A stretch of DNA of 38,838 nucleotides from Burkholderiaceae bacterium (GTDB lineage: Bacteria > Pseudomonadota > Gammaproteobacteria > Burkholderiales > Burkholderiaceae), in contig JASLEM010000507.1 in the NCBI GenBank assembly GCA_030151165.1, forward strand, positions 1-38,838, in the 5' to 3' direction. The notes below the pieces were generated by a model that searched no databases, had not been told where the DNA came from, and saw nothing but the letters and a program-made list of their open reading frames with translations. Positions 25,312 through 34,172 of this stretch are shown piece by piece. The position numbers were made by a program, and so were the translations under genes. Every line of letters starts with the position of its first letter. The stretch's first letter is position 1.

Positions 25312-27065
25312 CGCGCTTCCTCCTTGGTCGGATATTTTCTGAACCGGGCGGCATCCCGGAGTGCATGTTGGGCGAGGGTGTATCGATTGCGTTCGGAGGT
25401 CTGCGCGTCGATGCCCTGCGAACCGAGCTTCTCCCTGAATCGCGCCAATGGCATCACCACGTCCTCCGGGATGAGCTTCCGGCAATAGGTCTTGTGCACC
25501 TGCATCGCCTCCGCCAGCCCCCTGCCTCCGGGGCGGGTCGAGAGGCCTTTGGGATTCTGGTAATACACCACGTGCGGGTCATTGGTCTTGTAGAACTTCT
25601 TTTTCGCAGCCAGGCAACGCATCCAAAATTCGTAGTCGCCCGCGGAATGGAAGTTGGTGTCGAAATAGCCCAGTTCGTCGTGCAGGCGCTTGCGCCACAT
25701 CGGCGCGTTGTGCGGCGAGTTGAACTTGATCATGTTGTGGGGCGTGATCACCGGAAGACGCGTCTGCAGGCCGAAGCTGGTGATGTCCCGGAAAGGCAGG
25801 CGAGGGTCGAACGTGTACCAGAGATCCTGGTAGACGACGTCGACGAAGGGCAGGTTGTCGAGCGTCGCCGCCTGGATCTGCAGCGAGTCGTGCCGGCGCA
25901 GGTCGTCCATGTTCGTGTTGGTCAGGTAATCGCCGCGCGCCGCCTTCGCCCCCACGTTCCACGCGTCGTAGATGCCGATGCGGTAATTGCATCGGATGTA
26001 ATTGATGTTCTTGTGGCGCCCCAGGTATTTCTTGATCGTCTCGAATTCGTTTTCCGGGGAGTCGGCGTCGACGATCACGAGCTCCATCCAGTCGTCGAAC
26101 CCGTCCTGGGACGTGATGTTGTCCATGAACTGTTCGATGAACTCGCCGCCGCGGTACATGCTCGCGATGGCGGAGACGAGGACGCGAGGCTTGCCGCGAA
26201 TGTGGAAGCGGTTCGAGAAGCGCTGGTCGTCGACGATGACCGGCGGCTTCGCGCGGAACGCGGCGGCCTGGCCCTCCCAGTCCGCCGCGGTGACCTGGAC
26301 GCCCGTGCCCATGACCAGGCAAGACTTGCCGTCGTGCTGGGGCGCACTCTTCTGCGATTCGACGAAGGCGTTCGCCGCCACGAACAGCTTGGAGACCACG
26401 CCGGGGCGCGTCATGCTGCCCTCGGCGAGCAATCCCTGCCAGTACTCGATCTCCCATGCCGAAGCGCCCGTGCCGGAAACCAGTTCGAACACGGATTGCA
26501 CGAATGCGCCATCGCTGATGCCGGGCAGGAGATCCTTCTGGGCCTGATGGTGCAGCCGGCCTTCTTCGCCGCTGCCGACGCTCAGGAAGAACTCGTGGAA
26601 CGACAGCCCATTGGCGAAATGCTCCTTCCAGATCCCGACTTCCGCCGCCACGGGCGAGCGTCCGACGAACGTCTGGTAGGTACGGATGATGGCGTTCTCG
26701 ATCGTGTGTTCGAACACCTGCGGCGACGTTTCGGCCGCCGCCGTCCCTTCGGCCGGCGGCGCCTTGGATGCGACCGATGCCAGCTTCTCGCGCAGCCTGA
26801 TCAGCGATCGCACGAGCGGCGCGCGCGTGGCGGCCGATGGCGAGCCGGAAATCTCGCGTGACAACCGATTGATGTACAGCGCCAGCGAATTGAAGGCCGT
26901 GCTGTTCGTCCCGACCTTGACGAGGCCGAGAACGTCTGGGGCGAGCGCCGTGGCGCTGCGTGGCGTGAGGACGTCGTTCAGGATGCCGATCAGGGCGCGG
27001 GCTTCGCTGCTCGGCACCATGCGTGTCGCAATATCGATCAATTTGTTGCCGGAGTCCTGATTCAT
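25308..27065 (-). CDS. Fusion protein: tandem DUF4214 and family 2 glycosyltransferase
   Basis: 585 residues. Residues about 1-110 are helical with no recognised motif. Residues about 120-165 (TIENAIIRTYQTFVGRSP and WKEHFANGLSFHEFF) and about 185-245 (AFVQSVFELVSGTGASAWE and YWQGLLAEG) look like two DUF4214 units, a helical module known from surface-layer and polysaccharide proteins. A GT-A family 2 domain begins near 293 (RVLVSAIASMYRGGEFI), with IVDADSPENEFE (331-342) and a DxD-like NMDD (385-388); the acceptor-side end has SAGDYEFWMRC. It likely adds one sugar to the capsule repeat. It overlaps the next GT4 gene by 4 bases. No ribosome site was seen before its ATG. Confidence 0.85.
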   Translation of the reverse strand: MNQDSGNKLIDIATRMVPSSEARALIGILNDVLTPRSATALAPDVLGLVKVGTNSTAFNSLALYINRLSREISGSPSAATRAPLVRSLIRLREKLASVASKAPPAEGTAAAETSPQVFEHTIENAIIRTYQTFVGRSPVAAEVGIWKEHFANGLSFHEFFLSVGSGEEGRLHHQAQKDLLPGISDGAFVQSVFELVSGTGASAWEIEYWQGLLAEGSMTRPGVVSKLFVAANAFVESQKSAPQHDGKSCLVMGTGVQVTAADWEGQAAAFRAKPPVIVDDQRFSNRFHIRGKPRVLVSAIASMYRGGEFIEQFMDNITSQDGFDDWMELVIVDADSPENEFETIKKYLGRHKNINYIRCNYRIGIYDAWNVGAKAARGDYLTNTNMDDLRRHDSLQIQAATLDNLPFVDVVYQDLWYTFDPRLPFRDITSFGLQTRLPVITPHNMIKFNSPHNAPMWRKRLHDELGYFDTNFHSAGDYEFWMRCLAAKKKFYKTNDPHVVYYQNPKGLSTRPGGRGLAEAMQVHKTYCRKLIPEDVVMPLARFREKLGSQGIDAQTSERNRYTLAQHALRDAARFRKYPTKEEAR

Positions 27066-27132
27066 TGGATCTGAAATCTATGGAGTTGATTGTTCAGGGC
27101 GAGGCGTCTTTGCACCAGGCCGGGTTGCCGTG

Positions 27133-28497
27133 TCAGGAGATCTTTTCGTAGAAATCGTCGAACTGGCATTCGGTGCGGCGGTATCCAAAGCCTTCCATCA
27201 ACTTGCGGATGGGCTCGCGGTTCGCCGAATAGTTGTGTTCGACCGTGACGAGTCGCACCTGCCATTCGGAGAACGGGAACGTCGACAGGATCTCGAATTC
27301 GCTGCCCTCGGTATCGATGCTGAGATAGTCGATCGATCGCGGCGCGCCGAGCTTCACGAGAAGATCGTTCAGCGAAATGGTCGTCATTGTCAGGGTATTG
27401 CCGGCGCGACGGTAGGCGTCGCGCTTGTCGGCATGCGAATCGTCGAACGCCCACTTCTCGATGCCGCCATAGACGTCCGCCGCGACGAATGCCACCTCCT
27501 CGCCGGTGCGCGGGCCGATGCAGGCGTCGGCGACCGTGCAACGGCGGTTCTTCTGCAACTTGGCGTACATTGCGGGATTCGGCTCGGCGCAGATGCCCGT
27601 CCAGTCGAAGTCGCGTTCGAGCAGATAGCTATTGCTCAGCAATACCCCATCGGTAGCGCCGAACTCGACGAAGTAGCCGCCGCGCTTGTAGTTCGAGCGC
27701 GCGAGCGCCCACAAATCCTGTCCTAGTTGCGACAGCGACCGATTCTTCAGCCGGGTCGCGAAATCGGTGGCGTCCGAATCGTCGTCGGTCGCCGTGGCTG
27801 CCGTCGGCTTCGGTGCCGTCAATTGGCTTCGGGTATGCGCCAGCGCAAGCTCCACCTGCAGGAGCTCGACTTCCGTCTTCAACATGTCGATGCGCGATTC
27901 GAGTTCGAGTGGCCGCAGTGCAGCAGGTTCGAGCGACGCGCCGCCTTCCTCGATCAGCTTCGCCGCCTGCGGCAGCAGTCCCACTCGCGCCATCTCGCGC
28001 AGCGCGCGCGTTCTCGTGGCCCATCCGCTGTCGGATTCTCCGGCCATGGACAACGCCTGGACGAAGTGGTCGCCCATGATGGTGTCGTCGCCCGTCAACG
28101 CGCGAATGCCTCCGAGGGTGTTGTGAAGGCCGGAAACAAGCAGGCGCGCCACGAGCCTCGGTTCGCATCCCCAAGCGAGCGCCTTGCGCGTGTAGTCGCG
28201 CGCCAGGTCGTGTTGCTCGCGCTGCTGGTGCGCGCAGGCGACCAGCAGCGCGAGGTGGTCGCGCTGGGGGTGGCTGTCGATGGCGCGGGCAGGCATGTTG
28301 GCGAGGGCGTGCCAGTCGCCCGCAAGCCATTGCGCTTTCGCACGCGACATCGAGATCTCGGAGGTCGGCGCGGTTCGATCAATCGTTTCCAGTGCCGCCG
28401 CCGGGTCGATGGCGGCGGACTGCAGCGCGCCGGCCGGCGCGGCGACGACACTCTCGCGTATGCCTCGCGAACGTTGGCGGCTAGAAGTTTTTCTCAC
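27133..28497 (-). CDS. FkbM methyltransferase with N-terminal helical-repeat region
   Basis: 454 residues from a GTG with AGGAAG nine bases upstream; the start overlaps the upstream gene end by 17 bases. Residues about 50-190 are TPR-like helices (AKAQWLAGDWHALANMPARA, DLARDYTRKALAWG). A short coiled coil (about 195-228, ESRIDMLKTEVELLQVELA) follows, then an Ala/Thr/Asp-rich linker. The FkbM domain (about 250-454) has GQDLWALA, the SAM motif FVEFGATDG and IDYLSIDTEGSEFEIL. Glycan O-methylation is the family role. The coiled coil next to another coiled-coil methyltransferase gene suggests the two proteins may assemble together (inference). Confidence 0.84.
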   Translation of the reverse strand: MRKTSSRQRSRGIRESVVAAPAGALQSAAIDPAAALETIDRTAPTSEISMSRAKAQWLAGDWHALANMPARAIDSHPQRDHLALLVACAHQQREQHDLARDYTRKALAWGCEPRLVARLLVSGLHNTLGGIRALTGDDTIMGDHFVQALSMAGESDSGWATRTRALREMARVGLLPQAAKLIEEGGASLEPAALRPLELESRIDMLKTEVELLQVELALAHTRSQLTAPKPTAATATDDDSDATDFATRLKNRSLSQLGQDLWALARSNYKRGGYFVEFGATDGVLLSNSYLLERDFDWTGICAEPNPAMYAKLQKNRRCTVADACIGPRTGEEVAFVAADVYGGIEKWAFDDSHADKRDAYRRAGNTLTMTTISLNDLLVKLGAPRSIDYLSIDTEGSEFEILSTFPFSEWQVRLVTVEHNYSANREPIRKLMEGFGYRRTECQFDDFYEKIS

Positions 28498-29923
28498 GGA
28501 GCAACACTTCCTTGATCAGCTCGAGTTGAGCTTCGGCCTTCAGGATCTCGCTGTCGAGCAGGCGCTGGCGCGATTCGCGATCTTTGCTCTCGGCGACGAG
28601 GCGGCCATTGAGCGATTCGAGCTCGATGACGCGCTTGTCCGCGGGCTCCAGCCGCCCCTTCAGCCGCGCGACCTCCGCGATGTACTTCTGATTGTCGGAC
28701 AGCAACGCCTGCGCATGCGCGGCCTGCTGCTCGTGCATGCGCGTCTGCTCCGCGAGCGATTGCTTCAATTGCGCGATCCCGGTGTCGCGCTCCACCAGCG
28801 CCGCCTTCAGCGCGTCGATCGTCTTGCTCGCCTCTCCGTAGGCGAGATGGCGTTCGTGCGACAACTGTTCGAACTCGGCCTTCGCCTTGGTCAGCACCTG
28901 GATCTCGGCATGGCGCTCGTAGGCGATGCGCTCGAATTCCGCCTTCGATCGATTGGCGGCCTCGAACTGTTCGAGGTGCTGGTTCGCCAGGCGGCTCTGC
29001 GTGTTGCAGGTGAGGATGAGCTCCTGCGCCTGGGCCGCCCGCTCGCTCGCCGCGTGCTGCGCCGCGGCTTCGGACGCCGCGAGCTGCGCCAGCCGCTCCC
29101 GCGCCTGCGCCAGCTCGTCCAGCTGCGTGCGATGAGCCTCGGCGAGCGCTTCGCGTTCGGCCTGTGCGGACAGCAGTTGCGCCTGCGCGGCGCGCAGCGC
29201 CTCCACGGCCTCGTCGCGCCCTGCCAACGCCTGGCGAAGCTCTTCGCTGCGCTGTCGCGCCTGGTTGGCCGCCAGGGCCGCGTGATCGAGCGCGAAGGCC
29301 GCTGTGGGCCACAGCGTCGCGTCGGCATCGATGGCCGACGTCGCACGGAAAAACCGGCGCTGCAGCGAGGCGAAGGCCTCCTGCGCCGAGTTCGAGCCCG
29401 GCGCATAGGCCAGCCGGCACCCGCGGACGATCACATGGTCGAAGGCCTGCAGGGCGCTGTCGTCGATCGAGTCCAGCAGCGCGATCTCCTGGCCCGGGAC
29501 GTCCAGCACGAGCACGTTGGTGGCGGCGCCCTTAGGGTCGCGCGCGAGCTGCAGCGGCGCGAGCACGTCGGCCAGCAACGTGCCCGGTACGCTGACCTGC
29601 GCGAGTGCCTTCAGGCGCGGGTAGAAGGCGGCCAGCCCGGCGGCTTCCAATGGGCCGTTGAGGGAAGCGATGTTGTATCGATGCCATTGGCGCGGCCCCG
29701 CCTCGGGCGCGAGGGCGCATGCCTGCACCTGCGCCCAGGGCCATGCGGCCGCGCGGCGCGACAGCTCCGCGGCCACGTCGGGGTCGCCTTCGACGAGGAC
29801 GACCCGCGTCGGCTCGAGGCTGGCGTAGCCGTGGAGTTGATCCGCGTCGCCCGCCCCGACGTGCACGACCGTGCGCAGCGGTCGGCCGCATTGCGCTGCG
29901 ATGAGTTCGAACAGGGATTGCAT
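28481..29923 (-). CDS. FkbM-like domain fused to a long C-terminal coiled coil
   Basis: 480 residues from the ATG at 29923 (an in-frame TTG lies 2 codons upstream). The first about 200 residues look like a Rossmann-type FkbM relative: VVHVGAGDADQL, then VLVEGDPDVAAE and VLVLDVPGQEIALL, which aligns with the FkbM D-x-x-G-x-E step. The glycine motif is intact but several usual FkbM positions look degenerate, so catalysis is uncertain. From about 215 to the end runs a nearly unbroken heptad-like helix (QRSEELRQALAGRDEAVEAL, EFERIAYERHAEIQVLT, ESLNGRLVAESKDRE), over 250 residues with few Pro or Gly. This build recalls WbdD, in which a methyltransferase/kinase is fused to a coiled coil that sets O-antigen length. 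It lies within the minus-strand operon. Confidence 0.75.
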   Translation of the reverse strand: MQSLFELIAAQCGRPLRTVVHVGAGDADQLHGYASLEPTRVVLVEGDPDVAAELSRRAAAWPWAQVQACALAPEAGPRQWHRYNIASLNGPLEAAGLAAFYPRLKALAQVSVPGTLLADVLAPLQLARDPKGAATNVLVLDVPGQEIALLDSIDDSALQAFDHVIVRGCRLAYAPGSNSAQEAFASLQRRFFRATSAIDADATLWPTAAFALDHAALAANQARQRSEELRQALAGRDEAVEALRAAQAQLLSAQAEREALAEAHRTQLDELAQARERLAQLAASEAAAQHAASERAAQAQELILTCNTQSRLANQHLEQFEAANRSKAEFERIAYERHAEIQVLTKAKAEFEQLSHERHLAYGEASKTIDALKAALVERDTGIAQLKQSLAEQTRMHEQQAAHAQALLSDNQKYIAEVARLKGRLEPADKRVIELESLNGRLVAESKDRESRQRLLDSEILKAEAQLELIKEVLLREKNF

Positions 29924-29983
29924 GGTCAATGAGGGTTGATGAAGCGACGAGAGGCGTGCGGATCCGGGGCGGCGCGCCGTGCT

Positions 29984-31966
29984 TTAGGCGGCTTGCGTTC
30001 CCGCCATGCGCGCGAGGCGACGCACGACGCGGCGAGCCAGGCTCGGCGGGCGCCGTGCCGCCACCACGGGGTCGACGACCGGCGCTTCGTTGCGCAATTG
30101 CCTCTTGAGCTTCACCGCCTCGGCCGCGAGATCGGCGCCCGACAGCGCGGCACCGGGCAATCCGCCAGGCAATTGCGCGATGACTTCGGGCCACGTCGAC
30201 AAAAGATCGACGACGAAGTCGCGGTCCGGCTGGGTGAGCCTCGACCAATAGTCCCGCTCCGCCTCTTGCGTGCCGGCGCTGGGGCCGACCGGCATCCTCA
30301 GGCGATCTGGCAACTGCCCGTGTATGTTCTCGGGCCACGACAACAGGGGCGGCCCGGCGTCGATGTCGCAGAGCAACTCGAGGCCGGCCCGGGGCGAGTC
30401 GACGATCCATTGCAGCGCGAGATTCGGCACTTCGCGCGAGCCGTATTGCACCAGCTCGAAGCGGCACGACAAGGTGTTCGCGCCCGCGTTGGGCAGCCAG
30501 GCGAACGCCACCGAGGCCCAGCGGAACCTGGCCGGCATCTCCTGTAACTGCTGGCGGAAACGCCGCGCCAGGTGGCCCCACAGAAGGGATGTCCGCGATC
30601 CCGCCGTTCGTGTCACGCGCTCGATGCGTGCCGCGATGGCCTGAAGCAGGATCCAGTCGATGCTGTCCATCGCGTCGAACGTCGGGCGGCTGTTGGCATC
30701 GCTCGGCACGAGCAGCGCGTAGGTGCGGTCGCCTTCGCGCCCGGCCTCCCGCCAGTTGGCGAACAGCTGCGGGCCGGAGGTGTTCGCGAAGACGACCAGG
30801 CCGGGGTGGCCATGATGCTCGACGAGCCGGACCGCGGCCTCCGGGACGTGGCGTCCGGCGATCCTCAGGTCGCGCAACGTCAGCAGCAATTCGCGATACG
30901 GGGGGGACGTACGTTCGACGTCGGGCACGACGTCGCCGATGGTGACCTGCAGCGCGCTGACGCCGGCGACCGAGAGTGCCGCGTCGGCCTCGAGCGCCCG
31001 CGACTTCGCATGGTAGTGGCCCAGCTCCTCCTGGATCTGCCAGGCCTGCTGCGTGAGCAGTTCGTTTTCGGCGCGCAGGGCGGCGAGCGCTTCCAGCGCC
31101 GAGAGCAGCTCGGCGTCCACCGGCCCCGGCGCCAGGGGCGCTTCGAGCGTCTCGGGCATCTGCGGCGGCGCCGGTGCGGCCTGTGGAGGCGCCGCCAGCG
31201 CGAATTGCAGCTCTTCGTGCAAATGCTGGATCTGCAGCAGCAGCAACTCGTTTTCCTGCCTGGACGAAGCCAGCTCGTGCGCGGCTTGCGCCGCCTCGGC
31301 GGTGTCGTCGGCGCGCCCGGCGGTCGACTGCAGTTCGGCCAGGCGACTGGCCGCGGCCTCGGCGCTCGCCGGGCGGACCCGATCGGCGTCGGGCCAGGCC
31401 TGGTCCGGCGCGAGCGGGGTGCAGCTCGCCTGCAGCTCGGCGAGGAGCGCCTGGACGTCCGGCTCGGCATTCGCCAGCGCCTGCGCCAGAACCTCGCACA
31501 ACGCATCGACCTGCACCGGGGGCAAAGCCGCCAGGCCGGGACTGGGCGTGAGCTGGAAGCGGGCTGCCAGCGCCTGGGCCAATTCGAGCGGGTGCTGGCC
31601 GGCCTCGTGGGCGTCGACGAGCAGGAACCGCGACGGATCGTCCTGCACGCGGTGCAGCAGCTTCCTGGCGTTCGCACGCCAGTCCGCGAGCCACTGCTGC
31701 GCGCCCGCGTGCAGGCCGGTGGCCAGCGCGACGGACAAGCCGACGGACGCCGGCTCGACGAAGACGACGCACTGCGCCGACGGTGCCTGCCGGGCCAGGT
31801 CGTCGAGGCTCCAGAACGGCGGCGCGTCCGTCGCCGATCGCGCCGAGACTGCAAAGGGCGGCAGCCCACCGAGCGTCGACGAGCCTTCCCGGCTCGTGAA
31901 CTCCGCCAACCAGGCGGAGCGGCGGTCATCCAGCGTTCCGGCAGTGAAAAGGACGTATGCGCTCAT
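29984..31966 (-). CDS. Large protein of unknown function with central coiled coil
   Basis: 660 residues without signal peptide or membrane helix. The N-terminal 160 residues are a mixed alpha/beta domain (MSAYVLFTAGTLDDRRSAW, QCVVFVEPASVGLSVALATG, RFLLVDAHEAGQ) that may be a degenerate nucleotide- or sulfate-transfer fold; I cannot name it. Residues about 200-345 are coiled coil broken by an Ala/Pro stretch (AAPPQAAPAPPQMPET). Residues about 350-600 form a second alpha/beta region (VTIGDVVPDVERTSPPYRELL, FRWASVAFAWLPNAG), and the basic C-terminus (SLARRVVRRLARMAG) could touch membrane. It lies between a GT4 gene (29 bases) and the coiled-coil FkbM-like gene (60 bases) in the same orientation, so it belongs to the capsule operon. 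Function unknown. Confidence 0.72.
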   Translation of the reverse strand: MSAYVLFTAGTLDDRRSAWLAEFTSREGSSTLGGLPPFAVSARSATDAPPFWSLDDLARQAPSAQCVVFVEPASVGLSVALATGLHAGAQQWLADWRANARKLLHRVQDDPSRFLLVDAHEAGQHPLELAQALAARFQLTPSPGLAALPPVQVDALCEVLAQALANAEPDVQALLAELQASCTPLAPDQAWPDADRVRPASAEAAASRLAELQSTAGRADDTAEAAQAAHELASSRQENELLLLQIQHLHEELQFALAAPPQAAPAPPQMPETLEAPLAPGPVDAELLSALEALAALRAENELLTQQAWQIQEELGHYHAKSRALEADAALSVAGVSALQVTIGDVVPDVERTSPPYRELLLTLRDLRIAGRHVPEAAVRLVEHHGHPGLVVFANTSGPQLFANWREAGREGDRTYALLVPSDANSRPTFDAMDSIDWILLQAIAARIERVTRTAGSRTSLLWGHLARRFRQQLQEMPARFRWASVAFAWLPNAGANTLSCRFELVQYGSREVPNLALQWIVDSPRAGLELLCDIDAGPPLLSWPENIHGQLPDRLRMPVGPSAGTQEAERDYWSRLTQPDRDFVVDLLSTWPEVIAQLPGGLPGAALSGADLAAEAVKLKRQLRNEAPVVDPVVAARRPPSLARRVVRRLARMAGTQAA

Positions 31967-31995
31967 GCTTCAGGGATGTTGGCTTGGGATCTCGA

Positions 31996-33486
31996 TCACC
32001 GCGTTCCGGCGATATTGTCGAGAAAGGATTGCCATTGTGGCAACACGTTGTCCGGGGCATACCGTTCGGCGATCTCGATGGAACGCGACGCGAGACGTCG
32101 ACGCGACTCGGAAGCATCGGCCGCCAGAAGCGCTTGCAATGTCCGTTCCATGTCGTCCGTGGAATACGGATTGAAGTACGCCGCGGCATCGGCGTAGATC
32201 TCGCGATGCACGGGCAGGTCCGACGCGGCGACGATGCCGCCGGAGCGCATGGCTTCCACGCCCGAGAAACCGAACCCCTCCCCGTAGCTCGGACAGACGG
32301 TCACGCGGGCATGGCGATAGAGCAGGCGCAGATCGGACGCGGGGACGTCGTCGAGCAGGTGGATCTGCCCGAGGCCGATCCATGGTAGCAGTTTCTTGAT
32401 GATCGGCTTGCTGTGCCAGCCGAGCATTCCGACGAGCACGAGCCGCAGGTCGGGATGGTCGTGGGCGCGCAATTGCTCCCAGGCCGCGAGCAGCGTGAGA
32501 TGGTTCTTGCGAGGCTCGATCGTCGAGACGCAGAGCAGGTAGGGGATGCCTTCGCCGTGCGCGGCGTCGATGCGCCGGGGCGCCTGCGCGAGCGCGTGGA
32601 CGCGCGCGTTCGCCCGCGTCTGGAGGATGTCGGGGACGCGGTCCGCTGCGGAGCCTTCCAGGAAATAGCGGTGCGACACCATGTTCGGGATCGTGACCGC
32701 GCGGTCGGCGACTTCCGGGAAGACGGCGACCAGGTCGTGCCGCGTCGCTTCCGACACGCACGCGAACCAAGCGCCGTCGCGCACGTTGCGGCGAAGGGCG
32801 TGGTAGTGCGTCGCCTGGTGGTGCGCGCGGTCGGAGATCGTGTGCGGCATCAGCAGCGGGATGGCGTCGTGGTACCGCACCACCAGCCGCGTGCCGGCGG
32901 CGACTCGCCCGGGATAGGGCGTCTCCGCGATCATCAGGTCGAAACCTCGCGTGTCCAGGCGCGGGTACAAGGCACCGCCGAGCTTTCGCATCACCAGTGC
33001 GCTGAAGTGCACTGCCGACCAGGGGACGCGCGCGATCCGATAGCGCGCCGTGGTCACGACGTCGAAATCCTCGAGCGCCAGCGTACGCGCGAACAGCGCG
33101 CGCCACACGAAGTCATTGAAGCGCGACGGTTCGAAGCGGGTGAGCGTCTGCGACCGCCCGGCGATCGTGAGCGCCATCATCTTCGTGACGGCCAGGGCCT
33201 GGCCCAGCAGGCGCCGCACGCCTTGCAGCGGAACGATCGAGCCGCCCCCCTCGAGCGAGATGACGACGCGAGACAGGCGATCGACGCGACGATCCTCCGT
33301 CCACGACGCGCCCATGCGATCCTCGGCGGCCGGCAGGCCCTTTGCCAGCAGGCGATTGCTGCTCTGGAGCAGGCCGTCGACCTCGACGCCGGGCAGCAAC
33401 GACAGCCCGCGAAACAGCAGCCGCGTTTCCTGGGGGATGCCCGCGTGGCCATCGAGTGCGGCGCGGAGTTCCAGTAGTATTTTCAT
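31996..33486 (-). CDS. Glycosyltransferase family 4 (GT-B)
   Basis: 496 residues from the ATG that gives MKILLELR; in-frame alternatives are the ATG at 33492 and a GTG at 33504 overlapping the kpsT stop as GTGA, and no ribosome site decides between them. The acceptor half contains AALDGHAGIPQETRLLFRGL. The donor half has LLCVSTIEPRKNHLTLLAAW and CPSYGEGFGFSGVEAMRSGG, the Glu-x7-Glu signature of GT4. The protein is about 100 residues longer than a usual GT4 because of an extended N-terminal region (residues about 60-170). It follows kpsT directly in the operon. Donor and linkage unknown. Confidence 0.9.
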   Translation of the reverse strand: MKILLELRAALDGHAGIPQETRLLFRGLSLLPGVEVDGLLQSSNRLLAKGLPAAEDRMGASWTEDRRVDRLSRVVISLEGGGSIVPLQGVRRLLGQALAVTKMMALTIAGRSQTLTRFEPSRFNDFVWRALFARTLALEDFDVVTTARYRIARVPWSAVHFSALVMRKLGGALYPRLDTRGFDLMIAETPYPGRVAAGTRLVVRYHDAIPLLMPHTISDRAHHQATHYHALRRNVRDGAWFACVSEATRHDLVAVFPEVADRAVTIPNMVSHRYFLEGSAADRVPDILQTRANARVHALAQAPRRIDAAHGEGIPYLLCVSTIEPRKNHLTLLAAWEQLRAHDHPDLRLVLVGMLGWHSKPIIKKLLPWIGLGQIHLLDDVPASDLRLLYRHARVTVCPSYGEGFGFSGVEAMRSGGIVAASDLPVHREIYADAAAYFNPYSTDDMERTLQALLAADASESRRRLASRSIEIAERYAPDNVLPQWQSFLDNIAGTR

Positions 33487-33500
33487 GGGCATCAATGTCT

Positions 33501-34172
33501 TCACGCTTCGACGGGGGCTCGGGTGGTGTGCGTCTCGTAGAACTCGTAGGCGGCGTCGACGCTCTCGAACTCCAGCAATCGGCCCTCGTGCAGGACGCAG
33601 GCCCGCTCGCAGTAGAGCTTGATGACGTTGGCGTCGTGCGTCACGAGGACGAAGGCGCGGTCCTTGCGCTTCTGGAACAGCTCTTCATGGCAGCGATCGT
33701 GGAATCGCTTGTCGCCGACCACCATGGCCTCGTCGATGAGGAAGCAGTCGAACTCGATCGCCATCGAGAGCGCGAACGCCAGCCGCGTCAGCATGCCCTG
33801 CGAGTAATGCATGACCGGCTCGCGGAAATAGATGCCCAGTTCGGTGAAATCCTCGACGAAGGGGATCAGCGGTACATAGTCGACGCCGTAGACCCTGCAG
33901 ACGAACTTGAGGTTGTCCAGCCCCGTCAGGTGGGACTGGAACGCGCCCCCGAACGCGAGCGGCCACGAGACGCTCATGCCCCGCTCGATCCAGCCGGAGG
34001 TGGGGCGTTCCGCGCCGCTCAGGATGCGGATCAACGTCGACTTGCCGGCGCCGTTGCGGCCGAGGATGCCGACGTTGCGTCCTTTGTGCAATTCGAGGTT
34101 GACGCCGTCGAGTACCTTGCGCTGGCCGAAGCGGGTTCCGTAGGTCTTGCTCAGATCGTGGATTCGGATCAT
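33501..34172 (-). CDS. kpsT: Capsule export ABC transporter ATP-binding protein KpsT
   Basis: 223 residues, the normal KpsT/BexA/CtrD size. Walker A GRNGAGKST (38-46), signature YSQGM (123-127, a variant of LSGGQ typical for this group), Walker B FDCFLIDE (141-148, catalytic Glu148), and switch His189 in VTHD. It powers export of the lipid-linked capsule chain through KpsM. There is no C-terminal carbohydrate-binding domain of the Wzt type, so recognition of a modified chain end by the ATPase is not expected. The ATG overlaps the kpsM stop (ATGA). Confidence 0.96.
   Translation of the reverse strand: MIRIHDLSKTYGTRFGQRKVLDGVNLELHKGRNVGILGRNGAGKSTLIRILSGAERPTSGWIERGMSVSWPLAFGGAFQSHLTGLDNLKFVCRVYGVDYVPLIPFVEDFTELGIYFREPVMHYSQGMLTRLAFALSMAIEFDCFLIDEAMVVGDKRFHDRCHEELFQKRKDRAFVLVTHDANVIKLYCERACVLHEGRLLEFESVDAAYEFYETHTTRAPVEA

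Noticed and set aside
33501..34172. Naming the ATPase gene wzt (O-antigen type)
   Set aside because: The protein stops after the ATPase core at 223 residues and its variant signature YSQGM fits KpsT; PCP-3 protein KpsE is encoded next to it, which belongs to capsule export.
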